Source: Deltaproteobacteria bacterium | GTDB taxonomy: Bacteria > UBA10199 > GCA-002796325 > JACPFF01 | Length of the DNA: 64,000 bases | Assembly: GCA_016210045.1 (NCBI GenBank) | Contig: JACQUX010000023.1 | Coordinates: forward strand, 42,145 to 106,144 | Direction of reading: 5' to 3' | In this document: positions 47,912-58,443 of the stretch, in pieces | Layout: every line of letters begins with the position of its first letter | Position numbering within the stretch: the stretch's first letter is position 1 | Made by a program: the position numbers and the translations under genes | The notes under the pieces: generated by a model | Seen by the model: the letters and a program-made list of their open reading frames with translations, nothing else | Told to the model about the DNA's origin: nothing | The model's database searches: none

Positions 47912-50458
47912 ATGCAGCACCAGTACAATCCACATGCGATCGAAGCGAAATGGCAGGCCTATTGGGAGGCGCACCAGACGTTTCGCACCCCGACCGATCC
48001 CGCGTTGCTGCGGCAACGCCCGAAATATTACATCCTCGATATGTTTCCGTATCCATCCGCAGCGGGACTGCACGTCGGGCATCCGGAAGGATATACCGCA
48101 ACCGACGTGATCGCGCGGATGAAGCGGATGCAAGGCTTCAATGTTTTGCACCCGATGGGCTGGGACGCCTTCGGGTTGCCGGCGGAACGGGCCGCAGTAC
48201 GCGAGAATCAGCATCCGGCGACGATCACGCAGCGCAACGTGGACAACTTCCGCCGCCAAATCAAACGCCTCGGATTCAGTTACGACTGGTCGCGCGAAGT
48301 CAGCACGGCGGATCCCGCGTATTACCGCTGGACGCAGTGGATCTTCCTGAAACTCTACGAGCGCGGACTCGCGTATATGGCCGAAGTCCCGGTCAATTGG
48401 TGTCCGGCGTTGGGGACCGTGTTGGCGAACGAAGAAGTAAAAGATGGTCGCTATGTCGAAACGGGCGATCCGGTCGAGCGACAACTGATGCAGCAGTGGA
48501 TGCTCAAGATCACGGTCTACGCCGAGCGGTTGTTGGCGGACTTAGGCGAAGTCGATTGGCCCGAGGGCGTGAAGGAGATGCAGCGCAACTGGATCGGGAA
48601 ATCGATCGGCGCCGACATCACGTTTACGATTGCGGATACGCCGCACACCTTTACGGTCTTTACGACGCGGCCCGATACGTTGTTCGGCTGCACGTATTGC
48701 GTGCTGGCGCCGGAACATCCGTTGGTGGCGCAAGTGACGACGCCGGCACAATGCAGCGCCGTCGAGGCGTACGTGGCGGCGAGTCGGCAGAAGACCGACT
48801 TGCAGCGCACGGATTTAGCGCGTGACAAGACTGGCGTCTTTACTGGCGCGTATGCCGTGCATCCGGTGACAGGAGCGCCGCTCCCGTTGTGGGTCGCCGA
48901 TTATGTGCTGCTGAGTTACGGGAGTGGCGCGATCATGGCGGTCCCGGCGCACGACGATCGCGATCACGCGTTCGCGACCCGCTTTGGCTTGCCGATCGTC
49001 GAAGTGATCACCGGCGGCAAGCAATCGGTGCAGGAGGCTGCGCATCCGGGCGACGGGGTCGCGATCCATTCCCAATTCCTCGACGGTCTGCCGGTCGCGG
49101 CTGCGCAACAAAAAATGATCGAATGGTTGGAGGCGCATCGCAAGGGGCAGGCACGCGTCCACTATCGGCTGCGCGATTGGCTCTTTTCCCGCCAACGCTA
49201 TTGGGGCGAACCGTTTCCGATCCTGCACGCTGCCGACGGCACTTTGATTCCGGTCGCCCCGGAGGATTTGCCGGTCGCGTTGCCGCCGGTCGACGAATAT
49301 CGGCCCACGGCGGACGGCCAACCGCCGCTGGCCCGCGCGGATGGCGCGTGGCGCCAAGTCGCGCTGCCGGATGGTCGCGTCGCTTTGCGCGAAACGAACA
49401 CGATGCCGCAATGGGCCGGCTCGTGTTGGTACTATCTCCGCTTCCTTGATCCGCAGAATACGTCGGCGCCGTGGTCGGCGGAGGCCGAGCAATATTGGAT
49501 GCCGGTGGATTTGTATGTCGGCGGAGTGGAGCACGCAGTGTTGCATTTGTTGTACGCACGTTTTTGGCACAAGGTCTTGTACGATTGCGGTCTGGTCCAC
49601 ACCAAAGAGCCGTTTCAGAAATTGTTCAATCAAGGGATGATCCTCGCGTACAGCTATCGCGACGCGAAGGGGAAATATTATCATCCACGTGACGTGGAGC
49701 AGCGCGACAATCGCCCGGTATTGCGCACGTCCGGCGAGCCGCTGGAGGCGCAAATCGAAAAGATGTCGAAGTCGAAGCAAAACGTCGTCAGTCCGGATGA
49801 AGTGATCGACCAATACGGCGCGGACGCGATGCGACTGTACGAACTCTTTATGGGGCCGTTGGAACAAGTGAAGCCGTGGCAGATGGACGGCGTCGAAGGC
49901 GTGAATCGATTTCTCGGACGCGTCTGGCGGTTGATCGTGGATGAACGGACCGGTGCACTGGCCGAACGGCTCGTCGATTCCCCGAGTGCAAGCGCACCGG
50001 CGTTGTGGAAAGTGTTGCACCAAACGATCCAAAAGGTCACGGACGATACGGCGCAGCTCCGCTTCAATACCGCGATCGCGCAAATGATGATCTTCCTGAA
50101 TGCCGCGAGCGGCGTGGAACGGATTCCGCGCGAGATCGCGAAAGACTTTGTTCGGTTGGTCGCGCCGTATGCGCCGCATCTGGCGGAAGAGTTGTGGGAA
50201 CGTTTGGGCGAGGCGACGTCGATCGCGCACGCCCCGTGGCCGGTGTCGGATGCGGCGCTCTGCGCCGACGAACGGATGACGATCGTGGTGCAAGTGAACG
50301 GGCGGCGGCGCGACGCGATTGCCGTGGAAAAGACCGCGACCGCGGACGACGTCCGACGGCTCGCGATGACCGAAAAAGTCACACTCGCTATCGGCGGAGC
50401 GGCGATCGCACGCGTGGTGTATGTGCCGAACCGCATCGTCAATATTGTGCTGCAATGA
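47912..50458 (+). CDS. leuS: Leucyl-tRNA synthetase
   Basis: An 848-aa class I synthetase. The start region '[20 protein letters not shown]' is typical. The HIGH motif is HVGHPEGYT (in '[20 protein letters not shown]'). The editing domain has '[20 protein letters not shown]' and '[20 protein letters not shown]'. KMSKS is conserved in '[20 protein letters not shown]'. The length is normal for bacterial LeuRS. The ATG at 47912 lacks an SD. A TTGACT sits 36 bp upstream, but its -10 partner is weak, so a short leader is only a possibility. The gene overlaps holA by four bases. Confidence 0.96.
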   Translation: MQHQYNPHAIEAKWQAYWEAHQTFRTPTDPALLRQRPKYYILDMFPYPSAAGLHVGHPEGYTATDVIARMKRMQGFNVLHPMGWDAFGLPAERAAVRENQHPATITQRNVDNFRRQIKRLGFSYDWSREVSTADPAYYRWTQWIFLKLYERGLAYMAEVPVNWCPALGTVLANEEVKDGRYVETGDPVERQLMQQWMLKITVYAERLLADLGEVDWPEGVKEMQRNWIGKSIGADITFTIADTPHTFTVFTTRPDTLFGCTYCVLAPEHPLVAQVTTPAQCSAVEAYVAASRQKTDLQRTDLARDKTGVFTGAYAVHPVTGAPLPLWVADYVLLSYGSGAIMAVPAHDDRDHAFATRFGLPIVEVITGGKQSVQEAAHPGDGVAIHSQFLDGLPVAAAQQKMIEWLEAHRKGQARVHYRLRDWLFSRQRYWGEPFPILHAADGTLIPVAPEDLPVALPPVDEYRPTADGQPPLARADGAWRQVALPDGRVALRETNTMPQWAGSCWYYLRFLDPQNTSAPWSAEAEQYWMPVDLYVGGVEHAVLHLLYARFWHKVLYDCGLVHTKEPFQKLFNQGMILAYSYRDAKGKYYHPRDVEQRDNRPVLRTSGEPLEAQIEKMSKSKQNVVSPDEVIDQYGADAMRLYELFMGPLEQVKPWQMDGVEGVNRFLGRVWRLIVDERTGALAERLVDSPSASAPALWKVLHQTIQKVTDDTAQLRFNTAIAQMMIFLNAASGVERIPREIAKDFVRLVAPYAPHLAEELWERLGEATSIAHAPWPVSDAALCADERMTIVVQVNGRRRDAIAVEKTATADDVRRLAMTEKVTLAIGGAAIARVVYVPNRIVNIVLQ

Positions 50459-51468
50459 TCACGCTCTCGGAACTCGATCAACAATTACGACGTGGCGACA
50501 TTGCGCCGCTCTATCTCGTCGTCGGCGCGGAGGCGTATTTGCGCCGAACCGCCGTGCAGCGGATTGCGCAAGCCTTGGCGAAGGCGGCGGGGAGCGTCGT
50601 CACGCCGCAACGCTTCGACGCGAGCGCGTTGACGGCGACGGAGCTGGTGGCGCGGGCGCAGAGCGACGACTTGTTCGCGGCGCGCCAACTGTTGGTGGTG
50701 CAGGGCGGGGAAGTGTGGAAAAGCGAAGCGTGGGAGGCGTTGGCGACGTGGCGGCAACACCCGAGTCCGGTGGCCGTGCTGATCGTGCAGGCCGAAAAGC
50801 TCGACCAACGGGGCGCGGCCGTGAAGCGGCTGATGGCGAGTGCGTGCGTGATCGAATGCAAGTCACTGTATCCGAATCAAGTGCCCGATTGGGTGCGAAT
50901 CGAATGTCAGCGGCGCGGCAAACCGATCAGCCAAGATGCGGCGCGGCTGTTGGCCGATGTGGTCGGGACCGAGCTCGGCGCGCTCGATCAAGCGCTCGAG
51001 AAATTGTTCCTCTATTGTGGCGACAAGCAATTGATCGAGGCGACGAGTGTCGAGGCGGTGATCCTCGAGACCTCGCAGCGGACCGTTTTCGAATTCGCCG
51101 CCGCCGTCGGGGCCGGTGAACCGACGGCGGCGTGCCATTTGTTGGAGCGGCTGCTGAGCGGCGGCGAGAGTCCCGTCATGTTGCTGAGCATGTTGGCGCG
51201 CCATTGGCGTCTGCTGGTGCGGGCGCGCGCGTGGCAAGAGCAGGGTGGGAAGGACAAGGCCCCGCTCGCCCAGACATTGAAGGTGCATCCGTTTTTTGTC
51301 CAAGAATATGCACGCCAAGCCGCGCAACGGCCATTGCCTGCCCTGGCACGCGGACTGCGCCAGATCGCCGCGACCGATCGCGCGCTCAAACGCACCCGCA
51401 CTCCAGGCCGGAGCGTGCTGACCCACTGCGTGTTGGCGTTGAGTGGGAAGGAAAGTCCCGCACTGTGA
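50455..51468 (+). CDS. holA: DNA polymerase III delta subunit
   Basis: A 337-aa clamp-loader wrench subunit. The N-terminal '[20 protein letters not shown]' followed by '[20 protein letters not shown]' is the degenerate P-loop-free AAA start typical of HolA (LYLVxGxExYL). '[15 protein letters not shown]' and '[20 protein letters not shown]' match the first domain, and the C-terminal '[20 protein letters not shown]' matches the collar domain. It opens the beta clamp within the clamp-loader complex. The ATG at 50455 overlaps the leuS stop; leuS-holA pairing is common in bacteria. Confidence 0.9.
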   Translation: MITLSELDQQLRRGDIAPLYLVVGAEAYLRRTAVQRIAQALAKAAGSVVTPQRFDASALTATELVARAQSDDLFAARQLLVVQGGEVWKSEAWEALATWRQHPSPVAVLIVQAEKLDQRGAAVKRLMASACVIECKSLYPNQVPDWVRIECQRRGKPISQDAARLLADVVGTELGALDQALEKLFLYCGDKQLIEATSVEAVILETSQRTVFEFAAAVGAGEPTAACHLLERLLSGGESPVMLLSMLARHWRLLVRARAWQEQGGKDKAPLAQTLKVHPFFVQEYARQAAQRPLPALARGLRQIAATDRALKRTRTPGRSVLTHCVLALSGKESPAL

Positions 51469-51601
51469 GAATGCTTCAAGCCGCTTCGTCGATTGTATAA
51501 TTCGGAAACATGATGACGGGAGGGTGGCCCTTCAGCGCTTCAGCGCGCAAGCAACTTTTTGCGCGAAGCGCCGATTAGGTGCGGGGAAGAGGTGTTGTGA
51601 T

Positions 51602-54600
51602 ATGGGCCCAAAATTGTCACCGCTCAGGCCGGTCGGCCCCGTGGCGGATTACACCAGGGCGGCACTTTCACGGCTCGCGCCCATTGGTTCATGGTTGGAT
51701 GGAGTTGGCGTCGTGCGCCACCCACGACAGCTGCCGGCTGCCTGGCGAACGACTCCGAGTGCTCGCCCCCCGTTTTTACTACCACGACGGATTCGGCGTG
51801 GGCTTGGCGCCGGATGGCAACTGATCACCACCCAGGCGTCACCATTATTCCCTGGGACATGTCGTTACCTACTGCCGCCGGAACCGGTGTTAGCCGCGGT
51901 GCTCGATGCCACCGTATACAGCGCCCTCCTCGCCACAGGTATTGTGACCCATCCGCGCGAGACACTCCTGCCGGTGGGTTTTTGCCTGCAGCGGCAATCG
52001 GCAGTTGACCAGCTATACGCTTTACTCCATGCCTATTGTCCCATTCCATTGAGCAGCGATCAGTGGGCGGACACCCCCACGATCGATGGGGGATTGCTCA
52101 TTAATGTCGACGGAACCACATTCATTCTCCATCAGGAAGCGCTCGCATATTCTGAACTCTCGCCGTCGGATTTGGAGGCCTTTGCGCGACTTGGACTCAT
52201 TGCCGTTCGGCGCGCGACGCGCACGCTTACGGCACCCGCTCCGCAAGTGGCATTTCAAAGGCGGCCCAGGGCGCGCGAGTCATTGGATCTTGAAACATTC
52301 GCCATTGCTGTGATCGAACGTTGGAGTGCGAACCCCATCCTGCCCGTGGTTCCGGAAGCGGTGATTGCATCACCGCAGTGCCAAACCTATCCGCAATTAT
52401 GTGCGTGGCTCATGGAGCATCGGGCGTGGCTTGAATGCCAAGAGGTGGAGCGCATGCGGTCGCTGCTCCGTCAGTTGGAGGTCGCCGACGCGACCAGCCA
52501 ACAACAAGGAATTCTCGATCAAGTCGCCGGGTTGATGGCCGAAGTGGCTGTTCGCCCAATATTGGTGCGGGCTTTCCAAGCCTGTCTGCGGAGAGATCCG
52601 AATGCCATTCTCTTGCTGAGTCATCAAATTGCCGACGCCGCAGGGCAGCTCGTCTCCGATGCCGTGATAGTTTCACTGACGACCGATCAAGATGGGGCGC
52701 TATTATTGCTGCTGCATACAATTTATGAAATCACCCTAGCGATCGAAAAGAGCGACTACTGTTCCCTCCAACTTCGGCGCGCGCGCGATGATCGTTACCA
52801 AGAGGGGTTGTATATTCGGAACGATCATGATGCGGGCTGTTTAGTCCCGGTCCGTTTAGCACCAGATACGGCCTTAGGATTGGAGTTACACGTCGTGCCG
52901 GATGACACAGCGGCGACCATCCGCTCGATTATCACTGATTGTCGAGCGCGCGCGGTCACGCGTTTCAGGACGCTCGAATGGGGCATCAAGCGAACGGTCG
53001 TCACTCAAGGAGGCCACCAAGCGCCAGCAGCCTTACGGCCCACCATTCTCCTGAGTGAGTTCACCAGCGATACGTTTAACGATTGGGCGCGCCAGATAGG
53101 CAGCGATACGGTGGTCTTCTGGGGAGGTCTCGACCCGGGTGGTTCCCTCACCGGGTTCGCCGTGGGTGTCGCCGCACCGGCCGCATTATCTTCAGGGCAC
53201 TTTGCCGTCACTATGGTCCGTGATAGCGACCGTGCATGGCGTGTCACCGATGCCATCGGCGCGCATCTTCCAAGGCTCATTCCCTTGCTGCGCCGCATTC
53301 CCGATCTCAAGGTCCCCTCCGCTGAATGGTTGGGGCGCGGACGTGTGAAGGCGCTGAGTGCGGTGGTCTCCATCGATCAGTCGCCATTATTCGCCGTGGA
53401 GGATTTGGAACGATGGGCCGGTCGGGAGGAATGGGATAGTCGCCGACTTGTGGTCACTGGGAATCTAGAATCCGATGGCCGCATCGTCCATTTTGCCGTT
53501 TCAACGACCGTTCCGGTCACGTTGCCAGAGGCTTATTTTCAGATTACCTGCGAGCGAGATGAAACAGGGACATGGCAGGTGCGTGCTGTGGGTGGCCATC
53601 ATGTCGATGCAATCGTTCAAGCACTGCGGGCGATCCCGAGGCTCAAGGTGCCTTCTAATGAATGGCTCTCTCGTGCGATGCGATACACGTTCAGCCAGGT
53701 GACTTCGGTCGCCACACTCGCTCGATTGACCACAGCCTCTTTTGCCCAATGGGCCGACGAATGGGGAACTCCCATCGTGACACTGGTCGGCATCGTGAAT
53801 GGAACCAGGATCACCGGCTTTGCCATTAATCCACGGGACCGAGTGGAGGGCAGTTCGCAAATCGTCCTAACGCCGTTGCCTTCCGGTGCGTGGGAAGTTC
53901 TCTCGGTCCAGGGGCATGCTCTACCGATCATCGTCCCGGTATTGCGCCAGATCCCGGGTGTCCAGGTCCCTTCGAATGAATGGTTATCGCGCTCGCTGCC
54001 GTACACCTTGAGTGCCATCACTTCAACCGATGCCGTAGCCGCGCTGACCACAGGCCGACTGGAGCAATGGGAGCGGGAATGGAGTAGCCCTCGCATTGTG
54101 CTGAGCGGCTGTATACGCGGTACAACAGGGATCGCGGCATTTCGTGTGACAGCGAGTATCCCAGCCGATTTACCACACTCCTATTTCTGTATCGTTCTGG
54201 TCCATGATCACGACACTGGTTGGAGAATGGTACAGGCGACCACTGGCAGCATACAACTGCTCGCCGCGTTACGCAGCATTCCAGATCTCGAGGTGCCGCA
54301 AGATACATGGCTTTCGGTTGAGGCGGGCGCAGCGATTACCCGATTTGATCCTGGATCCAATGCATTCCGGCCACTGGGTATTGAGTCCCTTGCAGCACTC
54401 GCACAAGTGACTCCGGCACAACTCACGCAATGGGCCCACCAATGGGGCAGTCGCAGTCTGGTGATCAGCGGTGGGCGTGTGAGTAAATCGGGGCGCGTCG
54501 ACCGTCTCTTGCTCCATCCCTCTCTTCCCAGCGAACTCCCCGACAATGGCTTTACGGTGACGCTTGAACAAGACGGAGAAGAGCGCTGGCACGTGCGGGC

Positions 54601-55330
54601 GGCCGCTGGACATAGCGTGCGTAAAGTCCTCGCCGTGTTTCAAAGCCGCGTGGAGATCAGTGTTCCCAGCAACGAACTGCTCTTTCGCGATCATCGCCAA
54701 TCGTTCAGCGCATTCAATACCGTGGAAGCGTGGGCCCACTTGAACGGCACGCATCTGGATCGATGGGCAGACGATTTGGAAAGTCATACGCTGGTCGTTC
54801 GCGGCCAATATGCCGCAACAAACCAGAAGATCAGTGGACTCACGATTATGCCAAACACTGCGGTCGCACTATTGCGAGGGTATTTTTCACTGACATTCCA
54901 GCGGGGACCAGATGGTCGATGGTGTCTGATGGATGTTGATGGACGGGGATTGCCACCCATCCTGAAGACCCTCCGCGATGCTGGAAACGTGCTCGTGCGT
55001 TCAGACGAGTGGCTGGGCCGCCATTTCACGAGACCCTTAAGTGCAGTGACAACTATTGAGAAACTGCGCAACGTCACACCGGGTATGCTCGATTGTTGGG
55101 CAGAGGAGTGGGGAACCGACGCACTGTTTCTGAGCGGTATGCTCCGGAAACGTGTGACTGTTGGAAGTTTCAAAGTTGGTACCATATCGCCAGCTGCTGC
55201 GGCGGAAATTTATTGCTTCATCGTGCTGCTGACGCGCGCCAATGGAGGTTGGTGTTTCAAGGTCCGAGGTCTACACACCGCACTCATGCGTGACGTATTT
55301 TCCGCAGCGGGATATGTATACAATGAGTGA
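51602..55330 (+). CDS. Unrecognised 1242-aa protein with seven tandem ~110-aa repeats
   Basis: No signal peptide or membrane segment is evident. Residues 1-450 are a unique region (for example 'LLINVDGTTFILHQEALAYS'). From about residue 455 to the end there are seven divergent repeats, starting near residues 455, 581, 693, 799, 908, 1032 and 1143. Each unit has a consensus of four parts: 'TLSAVTS', then 'LxxWAxEWGS..LVLSG', then an 'ITGFAV..S.PA.LP..YF.ITLERD..GRW.V' strand-rich core, and a closing 'VLRxIPDLKVPSNEWLSR' helix-turn. Highly conserved tokens are W-ADEWG, G-W and VPSNEWLSR. I know no family with this unit. Codon and base use are more AT-rich than neighbours. The gene stands alone between holA and rpsT, so recent acquisition is likely. 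The ATG at 51602 has a GGGGAAGAGG motif at long spacing. Confidence 0.72.
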   Translation: MGPKLSPLRPVGPVADYTRAALSRLAPIGSWLDGVGVVRHPRQLPAAWRTTPSARPPFLLPRRIRRGLGAGWQLITTQASPLFPGTCRYLLPPEPVLAAVLDATVYSALLATGIVTHPRETLLPVGFCLQRQSAVDQLYALLHAYCPIPLSSDQWADTPTIDGGLLINVDGTTFILHQEALAYSELSPSDLEAFARLGLIAVRRATRTLTAPAPQVAFQRRPRARESLDLETFAIAVIERWSANPILPVVPEAVIASPQCQTYPQLCAWLMEHRAWLECQEVERMRSLLRQLEVADATSQQQGILDQVAGLMAEVAVRPILVRAFQACLRRDPNAILLLSHQIADAAGQLVSDAVIVSLTTDQDGALLLLLHTIYEITLAIEKSDYCSLQLRRARDDRYQEGLYIRNDHDAGCLVPVRLAPDTALGLELHVVPDDTAATIRSIITDCRARAVTRFRTLEWGIKRTVVTQGGHQAPAALRPTILLSEFTSDTFNDWARQIGSDTVVFWGGLDPGGSLTGFAVGVAAPAALSSGHFAVTMVRDSDRAWRVTDAIGAHLPRLIPLLRRIPDLKVPSAEWLGRGRVKALSAVVSIDQSPLFAVEDLERWAGREEWDSRRLVVTGNLESDGRIVHFAVSTTVPVTLPEAYFQITCERDETGTWQVRAVGGHHVDAIVQALRAIPRLKVPSNEWLSRAMRYTFSQVTSVATLARLTTASFAQWADEWGTPIVTLVGIVNGTRITGFAINPRDRVEGSSQIVLTPLPSGAWEVLSVQGHALPIIVPVLRQIPGVQVPSNEWLSRSLPYTLSAITSTDAVAALTTGRLEQWEREWSSPRIVLSGCIRGTTGIAAFRVTASIPADLPHSYFCIVLVHDHDTGWRMVQATTGSIQLLAALRSIPDLEVPQDTWLSVEAGAAITRFDPGSNAFRPLGIESLAALAQVTPAQLTQWAHQWGSRSLVISGGRVSKSGRVDRLLLHPSLPSELPDNGFTVTLEQDGEERWHVRAAAGHSVRKVLAVFQSRVEISVPSNELLFRDHRQSFSAFNTVEAWAHLNGTHLDRWADDLESHTLVVRGQYAATNQKISGLTIMPNTAVALLRGYFSLTFQRGPDGRWCLMDVDGRGLPPILKTLRDAGNVLVRSDEWLGRHFTRPLSAVTTIEKLRNVTPGMLDCWAEEWGTDALFLSGMLRKRVTVGSFKVGTISPAAAAEIYCFIVLLTRANGGWCFKVRGLHTALMRDVFSAAGYVYNE

Positions 55331-55341
55331 AGAATGAATTG

Positions 55342-55647
55342 TTACGCCGCCAATTTGTTGACGGCGGTCGTTAGGCGCGAGATTTGGCGGGCGGCGCGGG
55401 GCTTGGGGATGACGCCGCGGCGGGCCGTTTGGGCGATGACCGGAATGGCGGCCTTAAGGGCCGTTTTGGCGTCCGTCAATTGTTTTCCGCCGACGGCGAC
55501 GCGGACGGCCTTCACGGCCTCGCGCAGCACCTTCATATATTTCCGATTATAGCGGCGTCGATTTTCGCTCTGCCGCGCCCGCTTGATCGCGGAGGCGTGC
55601 CGACCGGTATGGAGCTTCTTCTTTTGTCCTGCCGTCTTGCCTGCCAT
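55342..55647 (-). CDS. rpsT: Ribosomal protein S20
   Basis: A 101-aa basic protein with the S20 pattern: 'KKLHTGRHASAIKRARQSEN', 'RRRYNRKYMKVLREAVKAVR', and the C-terminal 'RGVIPKPRAARQISRLTTAV'. It binds the 5' domain of 16S rRNA in the small subunit. AGAGGTC precedes the ATG at 55647. The N-terminus MAGKTAGQKKK is slightly extended compared with the usual MANIKSAKKR. It is monocistronic, convergent with the repeat-protein gene (11-bp gap) and divergent from murJ. Confidence 0.95.
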   Translation of the reverse strand: MAGKTAGQKKKLHTGRHASAIKRARQSENRRRYNRKYMKVLREAVKAVRVAVGGKQLTDAKTALKAAIPVIAQTARRGVIPKPRAARQISRLTTAVNKLAA

Positions 55648-55749
55648 AGTGATGACCTCTGTTTCTGACGCGTTAAATACTCGGGCGCCGCTACCATGGC
55701 GGAAAGAGCCTTGTCAAGGCGGATGGCCCGCGCTACAGACCCTCCGCCC

Positions 55750-57336
55750 ATGGCCCCACCCCCCCCTGTGCCCCCGCTTCGTGATGACCGCCATGCCATC
55801 GGTCGGCGCGCGGCGGTGTTCGGCGGCTTCACGTTGCTGAGCCGGATCGCCGGCTTGGCCCGCGATATGGCGATCGCCGCGTGTCTGGGGACCCGTTTCA
55901 ACGCCGATGCCTTTTACGTCGCCTTTCGCATTCCCAATCTGTTGCGCCGTCTGTTGGCCGAGGGGGCCATGACGATGGCGTTTGTCCCGATTTACGCCTC
56001 GTATCGGCGCCAATCCGCAGCGGAGGCGCATCGCGCGGCCAGTGTCATCCTGACCAGTCTCTTGACCTTACTCCTGTTGCTGCTGCTGGGCGGCGTCGTG
56101 GCCGCGCCGTGGCTCGTGCGACTGATCGCGACCGGATTTATCCATGACCCGGTGAAATTCGAACTGACGGTTGCACTCACGCGCGTGATGTTTCCGTATC
56201 TGCTCTGCGTCAGCGTGATGGCGTTGCTGATGGGAATGTTGCAAGTGGAGCGGCATTTCACGGCCCCGGCCGCAGCGCCAATTTTCCTGAACTTGATGAT
56301 GATCGCCGCCGCCGTCTGGTTGGCGCCGTATTTTACTGAGCCGGCTTATGCGTTGGCGATTGGGGTGGTGGCGGGCGGTCTGGCCCAGTTAGCAGTGCAA
56401 CTGCCGCCGCTCTGGCGACGGCATATCGTGCCGGGACTCTCGTTCGCGTGGCGCCATCCGGCGTTGCGCCAACTGATCCGCGTAATGATTCCATCACTCT
56501 ACGGTGGCGCAGTCTATCAGCTGAACGTGCTGATGATCACGTTGTTGGCCTCGTTCCTGGCGGAAGGGAGCGTTTCGTATCTTTGGTATGCCGACCGGAT
56601 CACCGAATTTCCGCTCGGGATTTTTGCCGTGGCGCTGGCCACCGTGACGTTGCCGACCCTCTCCGATCAACAGAACGCGCGCGATTTGACCGCGTTTAAG
56701 GAGACGGTCAACTTGAGTTTGCGGATTGCGTTGGCGGAGGCGATCCCAGCGGCCGTCGGACTGATCCTGCTGGCGCGTCCGATCGTGCGGCTGTTGTTCG
56801 AGCGCGGGGCATTTTCCGCAGCCTCGACCGACGGGACGGTCGCCGCGCTGTATGGCTTCGCGGTCGGCATTCCGTTTGTCAGCGCGGTGCGCAATATCGT
56901 CCCCGCCTTTTACGCGATGCAACGTCCGCGCGCGCCGGTGTGGGCCGCAACCGTGGGACTTGTGACGAACGGCGTGGCCGCGCTCGTACTGATGCGCTGG
57001 CGACAACATCAAGGGTTGGCGTTGGCGATGGCGGTTTCATCGGCGGCGCAACTCGGCTTCCTCGGGTGGTGGCTGCGGCGCTTGATCGGCCCGTTCGGAG
57101 GGCGACGGCTGCTACGCGGCGCGATCGGTAGCTGCGCCGCGACGCTGTGCATGGCCGGCGTAGTGTGGGGGCTGGCGTGTGGGATTGCGTTGACGGATGT
57201 GACTTCGCGGAGCCGTTTGTTCGGCGGTGTCAGTCTGTGTATCGCGCTCGGTGCGCTGACTTACCTGTTGGGCCTGCGCTGGCTGGCGCGGGAAGAATAT
57301 CGCCATTGCGTGGCGATGTTCTGTCGCCGCCGTTAA
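55750..57336 (+). CDS. murJ: Lipid II flippase MurJ (MviN)
   Basis: A 528-aa polytopic protein of the MOP superfamily that flips lipid II across the inner membrane. The N-terminal 'FGGFTLLSRIAGLARDMAIA' and 'RFNADAFYVAFRIPNLLRRL' followed by LAEGAMTMAFVPIY carry the conserved Arg and Asp of the central cavity. 'SYLWYADRITEFPLGIFAVA' then LATVTLPTLS is the family's second hallmark. About 14 hydrophobic segments are present. I use the ATG at 55750 because TTGTCA-N17-TACAGA (55711-55739) ends 10 bp upstream and this start gives a normal length. ATGs at 55696 and 55723 are in frame and would add a Pro-rich extension. Confidence 0.92.
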   Translation: MAPPPPVPPLRDDRHAIGRRAAVFGGFTLLSRIAGLARDMAIAACLGTRFNADAFYVAFRIPNLLRRLLAEGAMTMAFVPIYASYRRQSAAEAHRAASVILTSLLTLLLLLLLGGVVAAPWLVRLIATGFIHDPVKFELTVALTRVMFPYLLCVSVMALLMGMLQVERHFTAPAAAPIFLNLMMIAAAVWLAPYFTEPAYALAIGVVAGGLAQLAVQLPPLWRRHIVPGLSFAWRHPALRQLIRVMIPSLYGGAVYQLNVLMITLLASFLAEGSVSYLWYADRITEFPLGIFAVALATVTLPTLSDQQNARDLTAFKETVNLSLRIALAEAIPAAVGLILLARPIVRLLFERGAFSAASTDGTVAALYGFAVGIPFVSAVRNIVPAFYAMQRPRAPVWAATVGLVTNGVAALVLMRWRQHQGLALAMAVSSAAQLGFLGWWLRRLIGPFGGRRLLRGAIGSCAATLCMAGVVWGLACGIALTDVTSRSRLFGGVSLCIALGALTYLLGLRWLAREEYRHCVAMFCRRR

Positions 57337-58061
57337 GACTTTGGGATGGACGGCATGGGGTGAAACCCACTCCCTTGAGGGACGGCGCGTGGTTCAGCCT
57401 GCGGCGGTGCCATCGGCTGCGGGACTGGGGTTTGTTCCACCCGAGGTTTCAGCAAGTCTTCCGGCGACAGGAAGCTCTTCTTTGGTTCCGCCTGGGGCGT
57501 GCTACAGTCGCATGCGCCATAGCTGCAGCTACAGGGACAGCGCCGATGGACCGGCAGGAGTGATTTTCCGGCACAGACGTATTCTTTGACCATGTACAGA
57601 TTGATATCCGGATCGTTCTTGCACTCGTCAGGGTAGACGTCGCAGTTGCCTGCTTTATCGATAGCAATGACGTATCCCGCTTGAAAGAAGCGAAGCATGT
57701 CGTCGGGTACTGCACCCTGAGGTACAGACGGATGGACTTCTTCGCAGCCTGACGGGGGATTGCCCAGATGGTTGACGTCGCCGGCGATCTTATATTGTTG
57801 CTCTATGAAGGCTGCGCAAAGATTCTTCTTATGCGCCTCCGTCATGCCAGTCGGAAAGTTCTTAACAGACAATTGATTCTCTGCAGTCCAGTCATACCGT
57901 GCCGCATCTTTGGCCTCATTACTCGCCCTGTCCGGGACCGCCGAAGGGACGCCGGCCGCGCAGGCCGGTTGGGCGATCTGGACCGGAGCAGGACCGTAGC
58001 TGATGAACAGCCCGGCGAGGAACGTTGCGATCGCGGTCTTGGTTATAGTCCATGGTTGCAT
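57333..58061 (-). CDS. Exported Cys-rich hypothetical protein
   Basis: A 242-aa protein with a signal peptide (MQPWTITKTAIATFLAGLFI, cleavage near ACAA-GV) and an excellent SD (CGGAGGTGG). The first ~130 mature residues are soluble and charged. A Cys-dense patch follows: 'GNCDVYPDECKNDPDINLYM', 'EYVCAGKSLLPVHRRCPCSC' then SYGACDCSTP, with nine Cys in about 55 residues, then a Pro/Gln-rich tail. The CPCSC and CDC clusters could bind metal or form disulfides. I recognise no family. The gene converges on murJ with overlapping stops. Confidence 0.68.
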   Translation of the reverse strand: MQPWTITKTAIATFLAGLFISYGPAPVQIAQPACAAGVPSAVPDRASNEAKDAARYDWTAENQLSVKNFPTGMTEAHKKNLCAAFIEQQYKIAGDVNHLGNPPSGCEEVHPSVPQGAVPDDMLRFFQAGYVIAIDKAGNCDVYPDECKNDPDINLYMVKEYVCAGKSLLPVHRRCPCSCSYGACDCSTPQAEPKKSFLSPEDLLKPRVEQTPVPQPMAPPQAEPRAVPQGSGFHPMPSIPKS

Positions 58062-58241
58062 AGTCCACCTCCGTTGTGTCCCCAGTGGTAGAGCAATGGC
58101 TGTGCCAGAGACCGCGTGGGGCGTGGGCTGGCGGATAGGGTGTTGAAATGGAATTGTTTTTGTCCTGTTTTGGGCGGTGTGAGATGGATAGCGGTGCAGC
58201 GCCGATTTGAGAATGACTGGTTGCGGCGCCATTATTGTGAC

Positions 58242-58352
58242 AGAAAATAAGGAAGTCAGGCCGACTCGGACCCTCACCCCCCGCCTGCGGCGGAACCCTC
58301 TCCCCGTCGGGGCGAGGGGAAAATAAGGAAGTCAGGCCGACTCAGGCAACTT
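58242..58352. repeat. Dispersed GC-rich palindromic repeat (family R1, inverted copy)
   Basis: Two direct copies of AAATAAGGAAGTCAGGCCGA (58247- and 58322-) bracket a CCCTCACCCCCCGCCTGCGG / CCCTCTCCCCGTCGGGGCG palindromic core. The reverse complement matches 9520-9650. The 58062-58587 interval otherwise holds only this repeat and the R3 element that follows. Confidence 0.72.
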
Positions 58353-58443
58353 TTTTCGTCGGCTGCCGAATAAAGGGATGTCTATGCTCCGCCCGGTGCC
58401 TACAGGCCGTTTGAATCGTTCAGTGGTGTGGGGGGCAGGCGCC

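Noticed and set aside
48815..50455. 546-codon minus-strand frame opposite leuS
   Set aside because: Antisense shadow of LeuRS; composition is typical of a complementary GC-rich frame.
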